A stretch of 64,000 bases of DNA, from positions 1-64,000 of the forward strand of contig NZ_CACTIB010000008.1 of NCBI RefSeq assembly GCF_902712995.1, written 5' to 3'. The notes below the pieces were generated by a model that saw only the letters and a list, made by a program, of their open reading frames with translations, had not been told where the DNA came from and did not search any database. Of the stretch, positions 1 through 10,129 are shown in pieces. This DNA comes from Candidatus Mycoplasma haematohominis (GTDB lineage Bacteria > Bacillota_I > Bacilli_A > Mycoplasmatales > Mycoplasmoidaceae). How positions within the stretch are numbered: position 1 is the first letter of the stretch; each line of letters starts with the position of its first letter. A program made the translations under genes and the position numbers.

Positions 1-118
1 TTATTATTCATCAAACCTAAATACTTAATATTCCCTTTAAGTAGGTTTTGGATGAAATTAATATTCCAGAAAGAAAGAACTAATTATTTAAGAGATAGCT
101 AATTCATGTAATGATTTT

Positions 119-156
119 GAAATTAGAAAGAGTGTTGGCTATATCTTTCTAATTTC
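119..156. terminator. Perfect 13-bp inverted repeat, possible terminator
   Basis: Arms at 119-131 and 144-156 are exact reverse complements with a 12-nt loop. The hairpin lies about 80 bases downstream of the minus-strand stop at 237, so it could end transcription of the first paralogue cluster. No clear U-run follows on the minus strand, so the terminator role is inferred. The rest of 1-236 shows no gene. Confidence 0.4.
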
Positions 157-236
157 CTTTTAAGTCTAAGTTTTTGAAAATAAATTCTCAGTACTTAAAT
201 TGCCAATTCTAAGAAGTTATTAAATTTTGCTGATAA

Positions 237-1773
237 CTAATCTGCATCATGTTCTTCAATCATTTGTTCTAAAGTTTTAAGATCAATTTCATCCGAAAAA
301 AGAATTCCTGCTAAAAATCCATCAAGCTCTCTTAATCCTTCTGAATTATGTCTTATTCCGCCTCTTGCCTTCCCTACCAATTCATCTAATCTCGCAGAAA
401 GCTTTTCATATTTTTTCAAGTCAAATCCCACTTGCGATTTCAATCTTTCGACAACTTGCCCTAAATCCTTTTGTCTCTTTTCTGCAAGTACAAATAGTCC
501 TTCAACCCTAACTTCCTCTTCATCATCATATTCTTTCATTATTTCCTTTATTTTTGCGAAACAAATTTCGTCTGCTGTAAGAAGTTCTCTTAACATAGAC
601 TTAATGCTCAAGTGATCAACGCCAGATCCTAATTCTTCATACGCTCCTAGTAACAACTTCTTGAACCTCTCAAAAAGCCTTATATCTTCTTCGTTTGGTT
701 TTAATACTTCCAATTCTTTTTCTATTTTTTCAATAATTTCTTCTTCCTTGGTTCTAGTTCCGACTTTCTCCTGGGCTAAATCTGCATCTTTAAATTCAAA
801 CATCACTATACTGCTTGAGGGAGTAATATTCTCTTCCTTTTCAATTTGAAAAGTATCCTCTAAAGAAAAGCCGGACTTCAAAAATGTTTCTTCCGCATAA
901 GAACCATAGCCAAAAACTTTTATTTGCTCAGCAGAATTGCCCTCTTCTTTAATTTCAACACTTCTTTCTCCTCCTAAAGAACCTAAATCAGTTCTACCTC
1001 ACATTTCCAAACTTTCAGGAGAAACACCAAATGATCCAGAAAGTTTGTTTAAATCAGAAGAATAACCAGAAGGGCACTCAACAATTTTTAAAACTGTTCT
1101 CATGTCTTTTTCTGAGAACCTATCCTCAAAACCTTTCCTAAAAAAAGGTCAAATTCTGGAATCTACACAAATTAAACCATGCTCTTCTAAATTTTCAACA
1201 GAAAACTTAACTTCTAATTCTTCTTGTCGGTTTTCCTCTGGTTCTTCATCTAAACCAGAATTTACAAGTGCTAAAGTAGGTGTCCCAGATGAATCAGCAA
1301 CTTCTAATGTGCTGCTTGTACTAAAGAAGTAGAAGATCCATAATCTAAACGTCAACCTGCATCAGAAACTCCAGATGATCCAGAAAGTTCTTTTAATTGA
1401 GGGGAATCACCAGAAAGACACTCAACAATTTTTGCAACCGTTCTCATATCCTCTCCTGGGAACATATGCTCAAAACTTTTCACAAAGAAAGGTCAAACTT
1501 TAGGGTCTACGCAAATTAAACCATGTTCTTTTAAGTCAACAGAAGATTTAACTTCTAACTCTTGTTGCTTTTCTTTCTCAAGTTCTTCTCCTGAACTGGA
1601 GCCTACAAGTGCTACAGTAGGTGTCTGAGTAAGATCAGAAGCAACTTCTACTGAACTGATGCTATTAGGGGGGGGGTTTGGGTTTTAAAACATCCTCAAC
1701 AATACAAGAAACCGAAACTTGTTAGTACAAAACTGAAAACTGTAAAAAGACCTATTCCAAGTGCTATGAACAT
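237..1773 (-). pseudogene. Phase-variable paralogue, leader plus two tandem repeat domains, out of frame at two points
   Basis: The leader starts at ATG 1773 (MFIALGIGLFTVFS, one membrane helix) and runs into a 9-C tract at 1676-1668. In the present frame it stops at TAG a few codons later. A tract of 10 or 7 C would join it to a first domain holding an L-I-C-V-D motif, which ends at a TAG near 1310. A second, related copy of that domain lies in yet another frame and continues without a stop to 237 through an acidic helical C-terminus (ending EEHDAD). One C-tract change can therefore express only the leader and first domain. It looks like an internal tandem duplication that landed out of frame. 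TGA is Trp throughout. Function unknown; surface exposure is a guess from the leader helix. Confidence 0.7.
1668..1676. repeat. G9/C9 homopolymer tract (OFF)
   Basis: Nine G on the plus strand, so nine C on the coding strand, just after the leader helix. The first downstream domain needs 7 or 10 C to be read, so the locus is out of frame in this sequence. Confidence 0.85.
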
Positions 1774-1796
1774 GAAATATTCAGCCTAAAAAGCAG

Positions 1797-1843
1797 AAAT
1801 TTTATACATAAACTATTTGAAAATAAAAAAAATTATTTCAAGT
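1797..1843 (-). promoter_or_regulatory. Conserved upstream element of the family 1 paralogues (copy 1)
   Basis: Holds a TATAAAAT-like box about 25-30 bases before the leader ATG, an A8 run and an inverted repeat (ATTTGAAA at 1815, TTTCAAGT at 1836). Similar sequence precedes the other family 1 genes, which suggests a shared promoter or operator. No transcript start is known. Confidence 0.4.
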
Positions 1844-1926
1844 TTAATTAACCTTTCAGATCTTCCTCTATTGCTTCAATAAATAGAAATATAGAAAAAC
1901 TACTGCAAAAAAGAAAAATTTAAATC

Positions 1927-2244
1927 TTAAGCGCAAAGATCAGAGAATCTGGAATAATGTTTAATTTTCACACTTTTATTCTTTCCGGTAACAGGATCTT
2001 TATATTCTTCGTATTTTCAACACAGCTTTCTTGGCTTATCTTTTTGAACATCAGTTTCTTCGTAATTTTTCAAGAAATCTTCAAAAGTTAAACCAAGAGG
2101 GCAAGGTTTAGGTTCGGTCATTAAACTAGCTTCCTCTCTTTCTCTTAATTCATCTTCAAGAAATAAATTAAATATTTGTGGATAAGCATCACAAACACTT
2201 CCACAAGGAAATGAAACAAGCCCCAAAATTCCTTCTACAAACAT
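1927..2244 (-). CDS. Hypothetical protein, 105 aa
   Basis: Starts at ATG 2244 and ends at TAA 1927, with one TGA read as Trp. The start (MFVEGILGLVSF) is mildly hydrophobic and faintly recalls the neighbouring leaders, but there is no C-tract. The rest is charged, with an EDELREREE segment and four cysteines. It lies between two members of the phase-variable family. I do not recognise the family and cannot assign a function. Confidence 0.55.
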
Positions 2245-2420
2245 AATCTAATAATTTACGAAAATTTATTTTAAGTACGAACGGTCAAAATGAAAATTTT
2301 TTTTAAATAAATTTATTAAATTTCCCTAAATTTAAAAAAAATTACTTCTCAAACGATAAAAATTAACAACTATGGAAAAGTATTAAATTAGATTGCCCTT
2401 AATTAAATTTTTGTTGATGT

Positions 2421-3430
2421 CTAATCCTGCTCATCATGCGCTTTGATAATTTCTTCTAATTCTTTAAGATCAATATCTTCTCCTTTTGCAACAAGAATTT
2501 GTCCTAAAAAAAGATCAATATTTCCATAACCTTCTTCAATATCAGTTCTTAACTCTTCTCTTGCTTGTCTTACCAATTCTTCTAGTCTCTTAAAAAGATC
2601 TTCGTATTTTTTCGAGTCGTCTTTCTCTACCTTCGCTCGCAATCTTTCAACAATTTGTGCCAAATCCGGTTTTCCCTTGTCTTCAAATGAAGGAAATTCT
2701 ACAGTCTTCATTCCTTTTCCGACAAAAACTTCCTTGTCCATCTCTTGAAGCAAAATACCTTCTTCGCTAATTCCATATAAAGAAGAACTTGCTGCCTCAG
2801 AATCACAAAAATCGGAAGAAAAATATGCATCATTTGAAACTGATTCTACGTCTAGAACTACATCAAAACCACTCTCTCCAGCTTCAAATTTACTGTCTCT
2901 TTCTCCTTCTGATTTCTTTAAAGAAATAAAATCGAGTTCTCCTCTCATGGATCAGGTTGAATAAGAATCTCCAGATGATCCAGAAAGTTGTAAATCAGAT
3001 TTTCTTTTCACTACTCAATTTGAATGAGAAGTTCCCGATAATCTAGGAAGTTCTTTTGTTGATTTAGGTGAAGCACCAGAAACACACCCAAAAACTCCTA
3101 AAATTGCTCTGATCTGATCATCTGAAAACTTATTCTTGAATCCGTTCCTAACAAAAGTTCAAACACTAGAATCTACACAAATTAAATCGTACTCTTTTAA
3201 ATCAATAGGAGACTTAACTTCTAATTTTTCTTGATTATGTTCTTCACCTAAATCAGAACCTATAAGTGCTACAGTAGGTATCTGATGCTGATCCGGAGCA
3301 ACTTCTACTGAACTGATTTCATTAAAGGGGGGGTTTGGGTTTTAAAACACCCTCGGCAATAAAGAAAACCAAAACTTGCTAATACAAAACTGAAGACTGT
3401 AAAAAGACCTATTCCAAGAGCTATAAACAT
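2421..3430 (-). CDS. Phase-variable paralogue (family 1), currently out of frame
   Basis: The leader begins at ATG 3430 (MFIALGIGLFTVFSFVLA, one membrane helix) and meets a 7-C tract at 3333-3327. In this frame it ends at TAG soon after the tract. With 8 C the frame opens all the way to TAA 2421 and gives a protein of about 336 residues: leader, a domain with the LICVD motif like the one in the gene at 237-1773, a Ser/Gly-rich stretch, then an acidic helical C-terminus (VRQAREELR, ending AHDEQD). The downstream frame is long and free of stops apart from TGA as Trp, so this is a switchable gene rather than decay. Function unknown. Confidence 0.75.
3327..3333. repeat. G7/C7 homopolymer tract (OFF)
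   Basis: Seven G on plus. The leader and the body of the gene at 2421-3430 differ in frame by exactly one base, so one extra C turns the gene ON. Confidence 0.85.
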
Positions 3431-3456
3431 AAGCTATTTTGTGTTTGAAAGCTCAG

Positions 3457-3502
3457 AATTTTATACATAAACTATTTGAAAATAAAAAAAATTGTTTCAA
3501 AT
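3457..3502 (-). promoter_or_regulatory. Conserved upstream element of family 1 (copy 2)
   Basis: The best-preserved copy: the inverted-repeat arms ATTTGAAA (3474-3481) and TTTCAAAT (3495-3502) match perfectly around an A8 run, next to a TATAAAAT-like box. It precedes the leader ATG at 3430. The regulatory role is inferred from conservation between paralogues. Confidence 0.4.
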
Positions 3503-3594
3503 TTCACTAACTTTTAGATCTAATTTTTGAAGAAAACAAAGACAAAATCTATTCTTGTTTAATTTCTTAAAGAGATAAAAAAATAGTCTAATTT

Positions 3595-4446
3595 TTAATT
3601 TAACTTCTTACATCCAAAACCATCCTTTCAATTCTTTGCGCACTCACCAAGATTCTCTAAAAAACACTTTAGTTTTTCCAAATTTATTGTTTGCTCATCG
3701 ACCATAATAAGCTCACTTAAAAGACTATTAGCATTTTGCGTTCTAAATCAAATATTTTCTTTTAGTGCTTTCTGCACTTCTCTTGTCAGTTCTCTTAGTT
3801 CGTTAAGAAGATCTCGTCTACTTCTTTTTCCTGCATTTATTACTGTCACTTTTGCCCGACCCGGAGCTTCTGTTTTCTTAACAGTTGCTACACTCAATAC
3901 AGCTGTCAACTCATTTACAAGTTTTTCTAATATTTCATCTTCTTTTTCTCGTTTTATCTTTTCAGCTAATCTTTTTGCTTCTTCTTCTTTAGCTCGCCTT
4001 TCTGCCTCCATCCTTTTTTGTTCCTCTTGAGCCTTTCTTGCTGCTTCTTCTTCCTGTCTTTTTTGTTCAAGAAGCTGTCGCTCTCTTTCTTCTTTTTCCT
4101 TTTTTTCTCTATCTAATCTTTCTTGTTCTTCTCTTTTTGCTTGTTCTTTATCTAATTTTTCTTTTTCCTGTAATCCATTTTGTTCCTCCGCATCTTTAGG
4201 TTTTCTTATTTTGCTTTCTTCTTCTTCTTTAGACTCTAACTTCTCTGCTTTTGTTTCTTCTAAACTAAGATTTTCTGGTGCTACTATTAAATCTGTTTTC
4301 TGAAATGAAACTGTTAATGTAGATCTACCATTTAGGGGGGGGGTGCAGGATTTAGAACCAAAAAGTGCTCAACCAAATAAACAAGAAATTCCAGTTACTG
4401 CAAAACCGAGAAGAGTAAAAAAACCAATACCAAGGGCTATAAACAT
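3595..4446 (-). CDS. Phase-variable paralogue (family 1), in frame (ON), 283 aa
   Basis: This is the one family 1 member whose leader and body share a frame. From ATG 4446 the leader helix (residues 2-29) leads through a 9-C tract coding residues 35-38 straight into the body and on to TAA 3595. The body is a long Lys/Glu-rich coiled coil (about residues 60-170), then a helical segment (NELRELTREVQKALKENI) that matches the C-terminal module of the other members, and a short Cys-containing tail. No lipobox is seen, so a simple membrane anchor is more likely than a lipoprotein. Its upstream region lacks the A8 spacer found before the silent copies. Function unknown; a surface role is inferred. 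Confidence 0.8.
4335..4343. repeat. G9/C9 homopolymer tract (ON)
   Basis: Nine G on plus. Nine C keep leader and body of the gene at 3595-4446 in one frame. Loss or gain of one base would stop translation shortly after the leader. Confidence 0.85.
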
Positions 4447-4469
4447 GTATTGTTTAGCTTAAAATATCG

Positions 4470-4500
4470 AAATTTTATATATGTGCGTATTTATTTCAAG
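4470..4500 (-). promoter_or_regulatory. Shortened upstream element of family 1 (copy 3)
   Basis: The ATTTTATA and TTTATTTCAAGTTT parts are conserved, but about 15 bases holding the A8 run and one inverted-repeat arm are missing compared with the four other copies. It precedes the only in-frame family 1 gene. Confidence 0.35.
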
Positions 4501-4531
4501 TTTCACTAAGTTTTAGATTTAATTGGTAATT

Positions 4532-5388
4532 CTAAAAAGAAAATTGGATTTTATCTGGTAGTCAATCTTCCTTATACATTTTTAAAAGTAATCCTGTTGC
4601 TTCAAGACCAACTTTGTCAGCTGTAAAAATTTCTTTTAAAAAACCGCCCCAATCTCCATAACCTACTCCAGTATCATCTTAGGCATCGCTACGTCACTTA
4701 TCACATCCTCCACCAGATCAACCCATTCACATTCTATCTCCGCACCCCATAAAATTCCCCAAAGCATACCTTAACTGCCGAGAACTCAGAACTTGTCCGT
4801 CTCCTGAAGAAACACTATCTAAAATCTTGGCAACGCCTCATTCATCTTGCGATCCTAATTTATCTCTTGCTTGAGTAGATAATCTTGCTAATTGTTCAAA
4901 AATTTCTTCTCTATCTCTTTTTCCGCCACTTCTTCTTGGTCTTGATTTTTTCAAAGTATTTTTATCTTCTCCACCTCCCTCCATACTATGTGCTTCCAAC
5001 GCTGATTCTAGAAATTCTGATATTTGTTCTAAAGCTTGCACTACTTCTTCCTCATCTCTCTTTCCATTTTCTTCATTTACTAATCTCTGAAGAGAATTTC
5101 AATATCCTTCTTCATACTCTCATGCTTTCTTTTCAGCTTCTGCTTTCTGTTTAGCTTCTTTGCTCTGCCCCTCTTCCTTCTTAAGTTCTAAACTCTCTTC
5201 TTTTAAGCCGGGATCTACTTCTGCTACTGTTGGTTCTTTTGCTTGATAAGAAACCGTTAATAAATCTCTGTTGTTAGAGGGGGGGTTGAGCATTTAGAGC
5301 CAAAACATCCTCAACAAAATAAAACACCAATTGCTGTTACTGCAAGACTAAAAATCGTAAAAAGACCAATACCAAGAGCTATAAACAT
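4532..5388 (-). CDS. Phase-variable paralogue (family 1), out of frame and with an in-frame TAA
   Basis: The leader starts at ATG 5388 (MFIALGIGLFTIFSLAV) and reaches a 7-C tract at 5285-5279; this frame stops at TAA within about 10 codons. With 8 C it would read a Lys/Glu-rich coiled-coil body down to TAA 4681-4679. In the same frame after that TAA, sequence to TAG 4532 still resembles the family C-terminus (G-Y-G-D-W-G-G-F-L-K-E-I-F-T-A-D against G-Y-G-N-I-D-L-F-L-G-Q-I-L-V-A-K in the gene at 2421). The TAA therefore looks like a nonsense mutation that cuts off the last 50 residues. A GCGD...W...GGGC segment recalls the Cys/Trp motif of the second cluster near 24-26 kb. Confidence 0.7.
5279..5285. 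repeat. G7/C7 homopolymer tract (OFF)
   Basis: Seven G on plus. Eight C would join the leader at 5388 to the downstream coiled-coil frame. Confidence 0.85.
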
Positions 5389-5416
5389 GAGTTATTTTTG
5401 TGTTTGAAAGCTCAAG

Positions 5417-5465
5417 ATTTTATACATAAAATTATTCAAAAATGAAAAAAAATTATTTCAAATTT
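5417..5465 (-). promoter_or_regulatory. Conserved upstream element of family 1 (copy 4)
   Basis: Contains GATTTTATACATA, an A8 run and TTATTTCAAAT as in the other copies. It lies before the leader ATG at 5388, and on the other side runs towards the divergent gene at 5647. Confidence 0.4.
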
Positions 5466-5646
5466 AATCGATTATTTAGATCTAATTTTTGAAATAAACA
5501 AAGACAGAATCTATTCCCATTTAAAGTACTCTAAGGCGCAAGACAAGTAGTTTCTATATATCAAATAAAAGGAAAAAAGATATATTTTCAGAGATGCAAG
5601 CAAAAACCTAAATCAGTTATTTAAAAGGAGTTAAGCAAAACAAGTT

Positions 5647-6045
5647 ATGTTATTTACAGCCAGCAAGAGAAAAATTATGAAGTTAGTTCTTTCCTTCCTA
5701 ACAGAAGAGGAAGTTAAGAAATTAGCTGTAGATATAAATGGAATATATACCTTTCAGGAGCAAATGGATGGAGGTTTTTCAGACTTAGTATCTATTCATG
5801 GTCGAAGAAGAGCAAAAAAAGAAATAGAGAAAACTATAGCTGCTTTTAGAGCTAATGCGGCTGTCTCAAAAGACAGATACGATACAAGTGGTTTTAAACT
5901 AGTAGATGATTTAAGAAAAGTATTATTTAGAAAGAGTTTTGAAGACAGAATGTTAGAGTGATTCGACAGAAAAAGATTAAGAGAAATTAGAGAAAGAGCG
6001 GAAGAATTCTATAAATTACATCCTGAATTAAGGCCTAGAAAATAA
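5647..6045 (+). CDS. Hypothetical protein, 132 aa
   Basis: Runs from ATG 5647 to TAA 6043-6045 with one TGA as Trp. AAAGGAG about 16 bases upstream may be the ribosome site; an internal ATG at 5677 is an alternative start. The protein is basic and mostly helical, with an Arg/Lys-rich middle and no membrane segment. It is the only plus-strand gene inside the family 1 cluster and has no leader or C-tract. Its 3' end meets the convergent gene at 6048. I do not recognise it. Confidence 0.6.
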
Positions 6046-6047
6046 AT

Positions 6048-6592
6048 TTATATTTTTAGTTTTGAACATATCAATTGAACAACTATTGGGATAACAAGTG
6101 TATAAAAAACAAATTTAAAAAGATTTATAAATATATTCTTTATAAGTGTTTTCCTTGTACAGAAAAAATCTTCAAATCAGAAAATAAGATTTTCTTTTTT
6201 TCAATCATTAAGATCCTCTTCTTCTGCTTCTTTCTGTTTTTTTTCTTCATCTAATTTTTTTTGGTATCTATCTCATTTGTCTTTTTCAACAGCTTCCAAA
6301 TAACCTAAATAACTATCTCTATCTTTCTCTTGTTGCTCAGCTAATTTTTTTTCTTGTTCAGCAAGTTCTTTCTCTCTTTCTTCAAGCTCTAATTTCTCTT
6401 CTTTATTTAAATCAGGTTCTATAAGCGCTACTGTCGGATCTTCTGATTGATGCGAAACCGTTAATGAACTTCTGTTGTTAGAGGGGGGGTTGAACATTTA
6501 GAGCCAAAACATCCTCAACAAAATAAAACGCCAATTGCTGTTACAGCAAGACTAAAAATCGTGAAAAGACCTATTCCAAGAGCTATAAACAT
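6048..6592 (-). CDS. Phase-variable paralogue (family 1), currently out of frame
   Basis: The leader starts at ATG 6592 (MFIALGIGLFTIFSLAVT) and runs into a 7-C tract at 6489-6483. The present frame ends at TAA about 8 codons after the tract. With 8 C it reads a Glu/Lys-rich body (LEEREKELAEQEKKLAEQ and similar heptads) that stays open to TAA 6048. The last 40 or so codons are A+T-rich and may be chance open frame. An ATG at 6497 in the body frame, just before the tract, could in principle start a leaderless version, but I see no good ribosome site for it. Confidence 0.7.
6483..6489. repeat. G7/C7 homopolymer tract (OFF)
   Basis: Seven G on plus. One more C would put the leader at 6592 in frame with the body. 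Confidence 0.85.
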
Positions 6593-6616
6593 AAAATATT
6601 CCGTTTAGAACAGCAG

Positions 6617-6665
6617 AAATTTTATACACAAAAATATTTGAAAATAAAAAAAATTATTCCAAATT
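6617..6665 (-). promoter_or_regulatory. Conserved upstream element of family 1 (copy 5)
   Basis: Same order as the other copies: AATTTTATACACA, ATTTGAAA, an A8 run and TTCCAAAT. The inverted repeat has one mismatch. It precedes the leader ATG at 6592. Confidence 0.4.
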
Positions 6666-6709
6666 TAATCTAATATCCAGAACTAATTTTTGAAAAAACT
6701 AATAGTTAA

Positions 6710-7801
6710 TTAAAGAATACTTTTCAATTTATCAACCATATCTAATTTCTCTCAAGGTAAATCTAACTCTTCTCTACCAAAATGACCATAACAAGCTAAC
6801 TTAGAGTATTTAATAGGTTTATTAAATAACTCATATATCTCTGCAAACTTAATAGGAAATACTTTAGGAATAATACTCTTTAAATCATGTAAAGAATCAG
6901 TATTCTTAATAATTATTAATGGTTCTGCAGAACCATAATGAAATACAAGTTCTAACTCTAAATAACTACATAGTCCAGCAGCAACAATATTCTTACACAT
7001 TCATCTAGCATAATAAGCTCCTAATCTATCTACCTTAGTTAGATCCTTACCAGAATATCCTCCACCTCCATGTCTAACACTAGTACCATAGGAATCTACT
7101 ATTAGTTTCCTATTAGTTAAACCTGTATCAGCATCTAATCCTCCTATTACAAACTTACCTGACTGATTTATCAATAAATCAGACTTATCAAAAACTAAAG
7201 AGTATTTATTTAAAGAAGGAAGCACTACCTTGCTATATAGCTCTTCTTTAAATAAACCTAGATCTACATCTATATCATGTTGAACAGACAATATAAGAGT
7301 CCTAATCTTCTTATCCTCTATAACAACTAGACTCTTACAGTCATACTTACCTCCAACTATCTCATTATTACTAATACAGTTATTTAGTGTTCTAGTTAAA
7401 TCAGTAGCTACATTAAAAGCTAAGGGCATATAGTTGGTAGTCTCATTACTTGCATAACCTAATACAACACTTTGATCTCCAGAGACTATACCTCCTTCTA
7501 TAGAAGTAGATCTAATATCTAAACTCTGTTCTTTTAAATTAGAAACAATACTGAATCTACTTACCTCATATCCTAGATTCAGTAATATTTCGCTTACTAT
7601 TCCTTCAACATCTAATTTTTCCTTATAGGAAGTTGTTAGTTCTCCGGCTACTACTATTAAATTCTGAGAAGTCAATACTTCACAAGCAAATTGTGCTCTT
7701 ATATCCTTCTCTAGTACTACTTCCAATAACTTATCTGCAATAACATCAGCTATTTTGTCTGGATGTCCTAATCCTACTGATTCAGATACTTGTATTTTCA
7801 A
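6710..7801 (-). CDS. metK: S-adenosylmethionine synthetase
   Basis: Makes S-adenosylmethionine from methionine and ATP. The 363-residue product is close to the usual 380-400. The ATP-binding GHPDK motif is at residues 12-16 and the glycine-rich GGGGYSGKD signature at 245-253; the canonical GAGDQG motif appears as VSGDQS. Two TGA codons are read as Trp. It is the last gene of a minus-strand run, 6 bases after tsaD, so the two are probably co-transcribed. The product would feed the methyltransferases ksgA and rsmI found elsewhere in the window. Confidence 0.95.
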
Positions 7802-7807
7802 ATTAAA

Positions 7808-8743
7808 TTACTTAATTAAATGAGAAGCATAGAAAGCTACCATTGCTGCATTATCTCCAGAGAATTTCTTATCAACTACAAACACATCAGTATTTATTTT
7901 CTCTAATTCTTCTCTTAAATATTTATTAGCTGCTACTCCTCCAGAAACATATACACAACGAACATCTTTCTTGTTAATTCAATATTTCAATTTACTTATC
8001 AAGCCATCAATAACTCATTTTTGAAACATAGTAGCTACATACTCATTTCTATTTTCTATCCCTGTTCTATCTATAAATTTACACAATCTAACAACTGCAC
8101 TAAGTATTCCAGAATAGCTAAATCTCTGAGCTGGATTAGTCTTATGTTTTAATAAGTTAGGTACTTTCCTATCTCTATTGAATAAAGCATCTATAGCTGC
8201 ACCTCCTGGATACTTAAGTCCTAACTCTCTGGCTACCTTATCATATACCTCTCCTATAGCATTATCTGCTGTATCTTCTAATAATTCAATATCAGTAAAA
8301 CTATTTACAAAATATAAGGCAGTTGTTTTCCCGGAGATAACTAAAGCTAAGAAAGGGAATTTAATAGGAGAAGTTAATCCTACAGAAAATATATGACTAT
8401 ATATATGATCAACGGCTATTAATGGTTTATTGCTTGCTAAAGATAGTGTCTTAGCAAATACTTGTCCTACTAATAAACAACCTACTAAACCTGGTTGACT
8501 TGTATAGGCAATATGGGTTACTTCTCTTCAGTATACTCCAGTTCTAGCAAGTAGTTCTCTTATTGAAGGCAATAGATATTTCTCATGTTCTCTTGCAGCT
8601 AATTCGGGTACGACTCCTCCGAAATTAGCTTGCAATTCTGCTGAGGAGATAACTATACAATCTAATAATTTATTGTTTCTGACTAGAGCTACTGAAGTAT
8701 CGTCACAACTAGTCTCTATTCCTAAAATTAAACTACTTTTCAC
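7808..8743 (-). CDS. tsaD: tRNA N6-threonylcarbamoyladenosine synthase subunit TsaD
   Basis: Transfers the threonylcarbamoyl group to A37 of ANN-decoding tRNAs. The 311-residue protein has the ILGIETSCDDTS start, the metal-binding H-x-x-x-H motif (HIYSH, about residues 113-117), the SGGVAANKYLR segment and a final GDNAAM. The start is GTG at 8743, next to the potD stop. Its partner tsaC, which makes the threonylcarbamoyl-AMP, lies at 54924. Confidence 0.93.
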
Positions 8744-10129
8744 CTAAAGATGTGCCTTAAATTTTTCGAAGGCTATCAACATATCACTTTTAGTTTTAGA
8801 GCTGAAAGAGGATTCATATAGATTTTTTATATCTTTGCTTGTACTTTGTACTCACGGAGTTGCCATTGCCCGTCTTCTTAGTTGTTTCATTTTTTCTTGT
8901 TTATCTTTGTCTGTAATTGAACCCATCTCAGAATCATCATTGAAGTATCTTCTAGCTGCATGGGTATGTAAGTTTCTTAATACTGGAGTATACCGGACAT
9001 AATCAAAGTTCTGAGTTGGTTCATATAAATATTCTTCGCTAGTTTCATCATGTGTATCATTCTTGCTAATACTCAATATCTTTCTACCTTTATTATGCCC
9101 ATTCATAAGCATTTTTTTGTAAAACTCATAAACTTTTTCTATTTTTGTTTCACTCAATTTATTAGAGATAACTATGAAATCTAGGAAATAGATATCAGTC
9201 TCTATATCTACTAAATGTAAATCATGTGGGACATAATTAAGTCCTAAATTACCTCCATATGAAGTGTATAAACAATCAGCGTTATACATGATAGCTCCCT
9301 TTATATCTCCATATGCCAAACTATCAACTAATGCTGAAGAATAAGGAGATAAAAATAAGAAATTAGAGCCCATCTTATTTTTATTTAAATATTTAAGTAG
9401 TTCTGTATATGTGTCGTATATAGAAGAGTGATCTCTATACAGTCCTGGAGCGGGATTAACACTTTTTTCTCCAGCTACAAATCTAGATAAAGAGAGAACA
9501 GTCCTGGGATCATCCATTAACCCTAATTTAGACTTTCCATTTTTAGAATAAAACCTACTATCCTTAGATATTTCTTCTACTAATGTTTTTCAGGTTACTT
9601 TTTCTTTTAAACCTTCTATTTCTGAGCCCCTATAACAAAAACTCAACTTATTCATAAAATAAGGAATCCCATATCTAATTAGATTAGGATTAGACTGAAG
9701 AATAGCTCTAACAATTCCAGAGAAAAGAGAGATAGCCTCCCATCCATTGTCTATCTTTTCATAATTTGCGGCCTTGTCATACTCCTTATCGTGAGTATGC
9801 CTCGTGACCAACTTCAACTTCTTCCAATCTATCTCATTAACCAAATCAGATTCCATTAGTTCTTCCAGAATAGAAGTGCTAACTACAGACATATCATAGA
9901 TTCCCTTGCTGAATCTATCATGTACTACCTGATCATGAATAAAGTAATCTAGATATATCTGATATTCATTATTAGCATCAACAGCTAATTCAGGAGCTAT
10001 GTAATCTTCATATATGCCAAAAATTATCGGATCCTTGGGTGCGTTAGCATACTTGACTACCATTAAGCTTGAGAAAGAAGTTCCTCACGCAAATGTTCCT
10101 AAAGCGCATTTATGGAATAAGTTAAGCAT
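8744..10129 (-). CDS. potD: Spermidine/putrescine transporter, substrate-binding protein
   Basis: Extracellular polyamine-binding component of the PotABCD importer. The 461-residue protein starts at ATG 10129 with a hydrophobic N-terminus (residues 9-25) that may act as signal or anchor. IIFGIYEDYIAPEL matches the start of the mature PotD fold. It overlaps the potC stop and is followed directly by tsaD. It is longer than the usual 350 residues, with a charged C-terminal tail. There is no clear lipobox. The assignment rests on the N-terminal motif and on operon position. Confidence 0.8.

Noticed and set aside
4885..5154. Plus-strand hydrophobic open frame
   Set aside because: Shadow of the Lys/Glu-rich minus-strand coiled coil; the complement of such sequence always looks Leu/Phe-rich.
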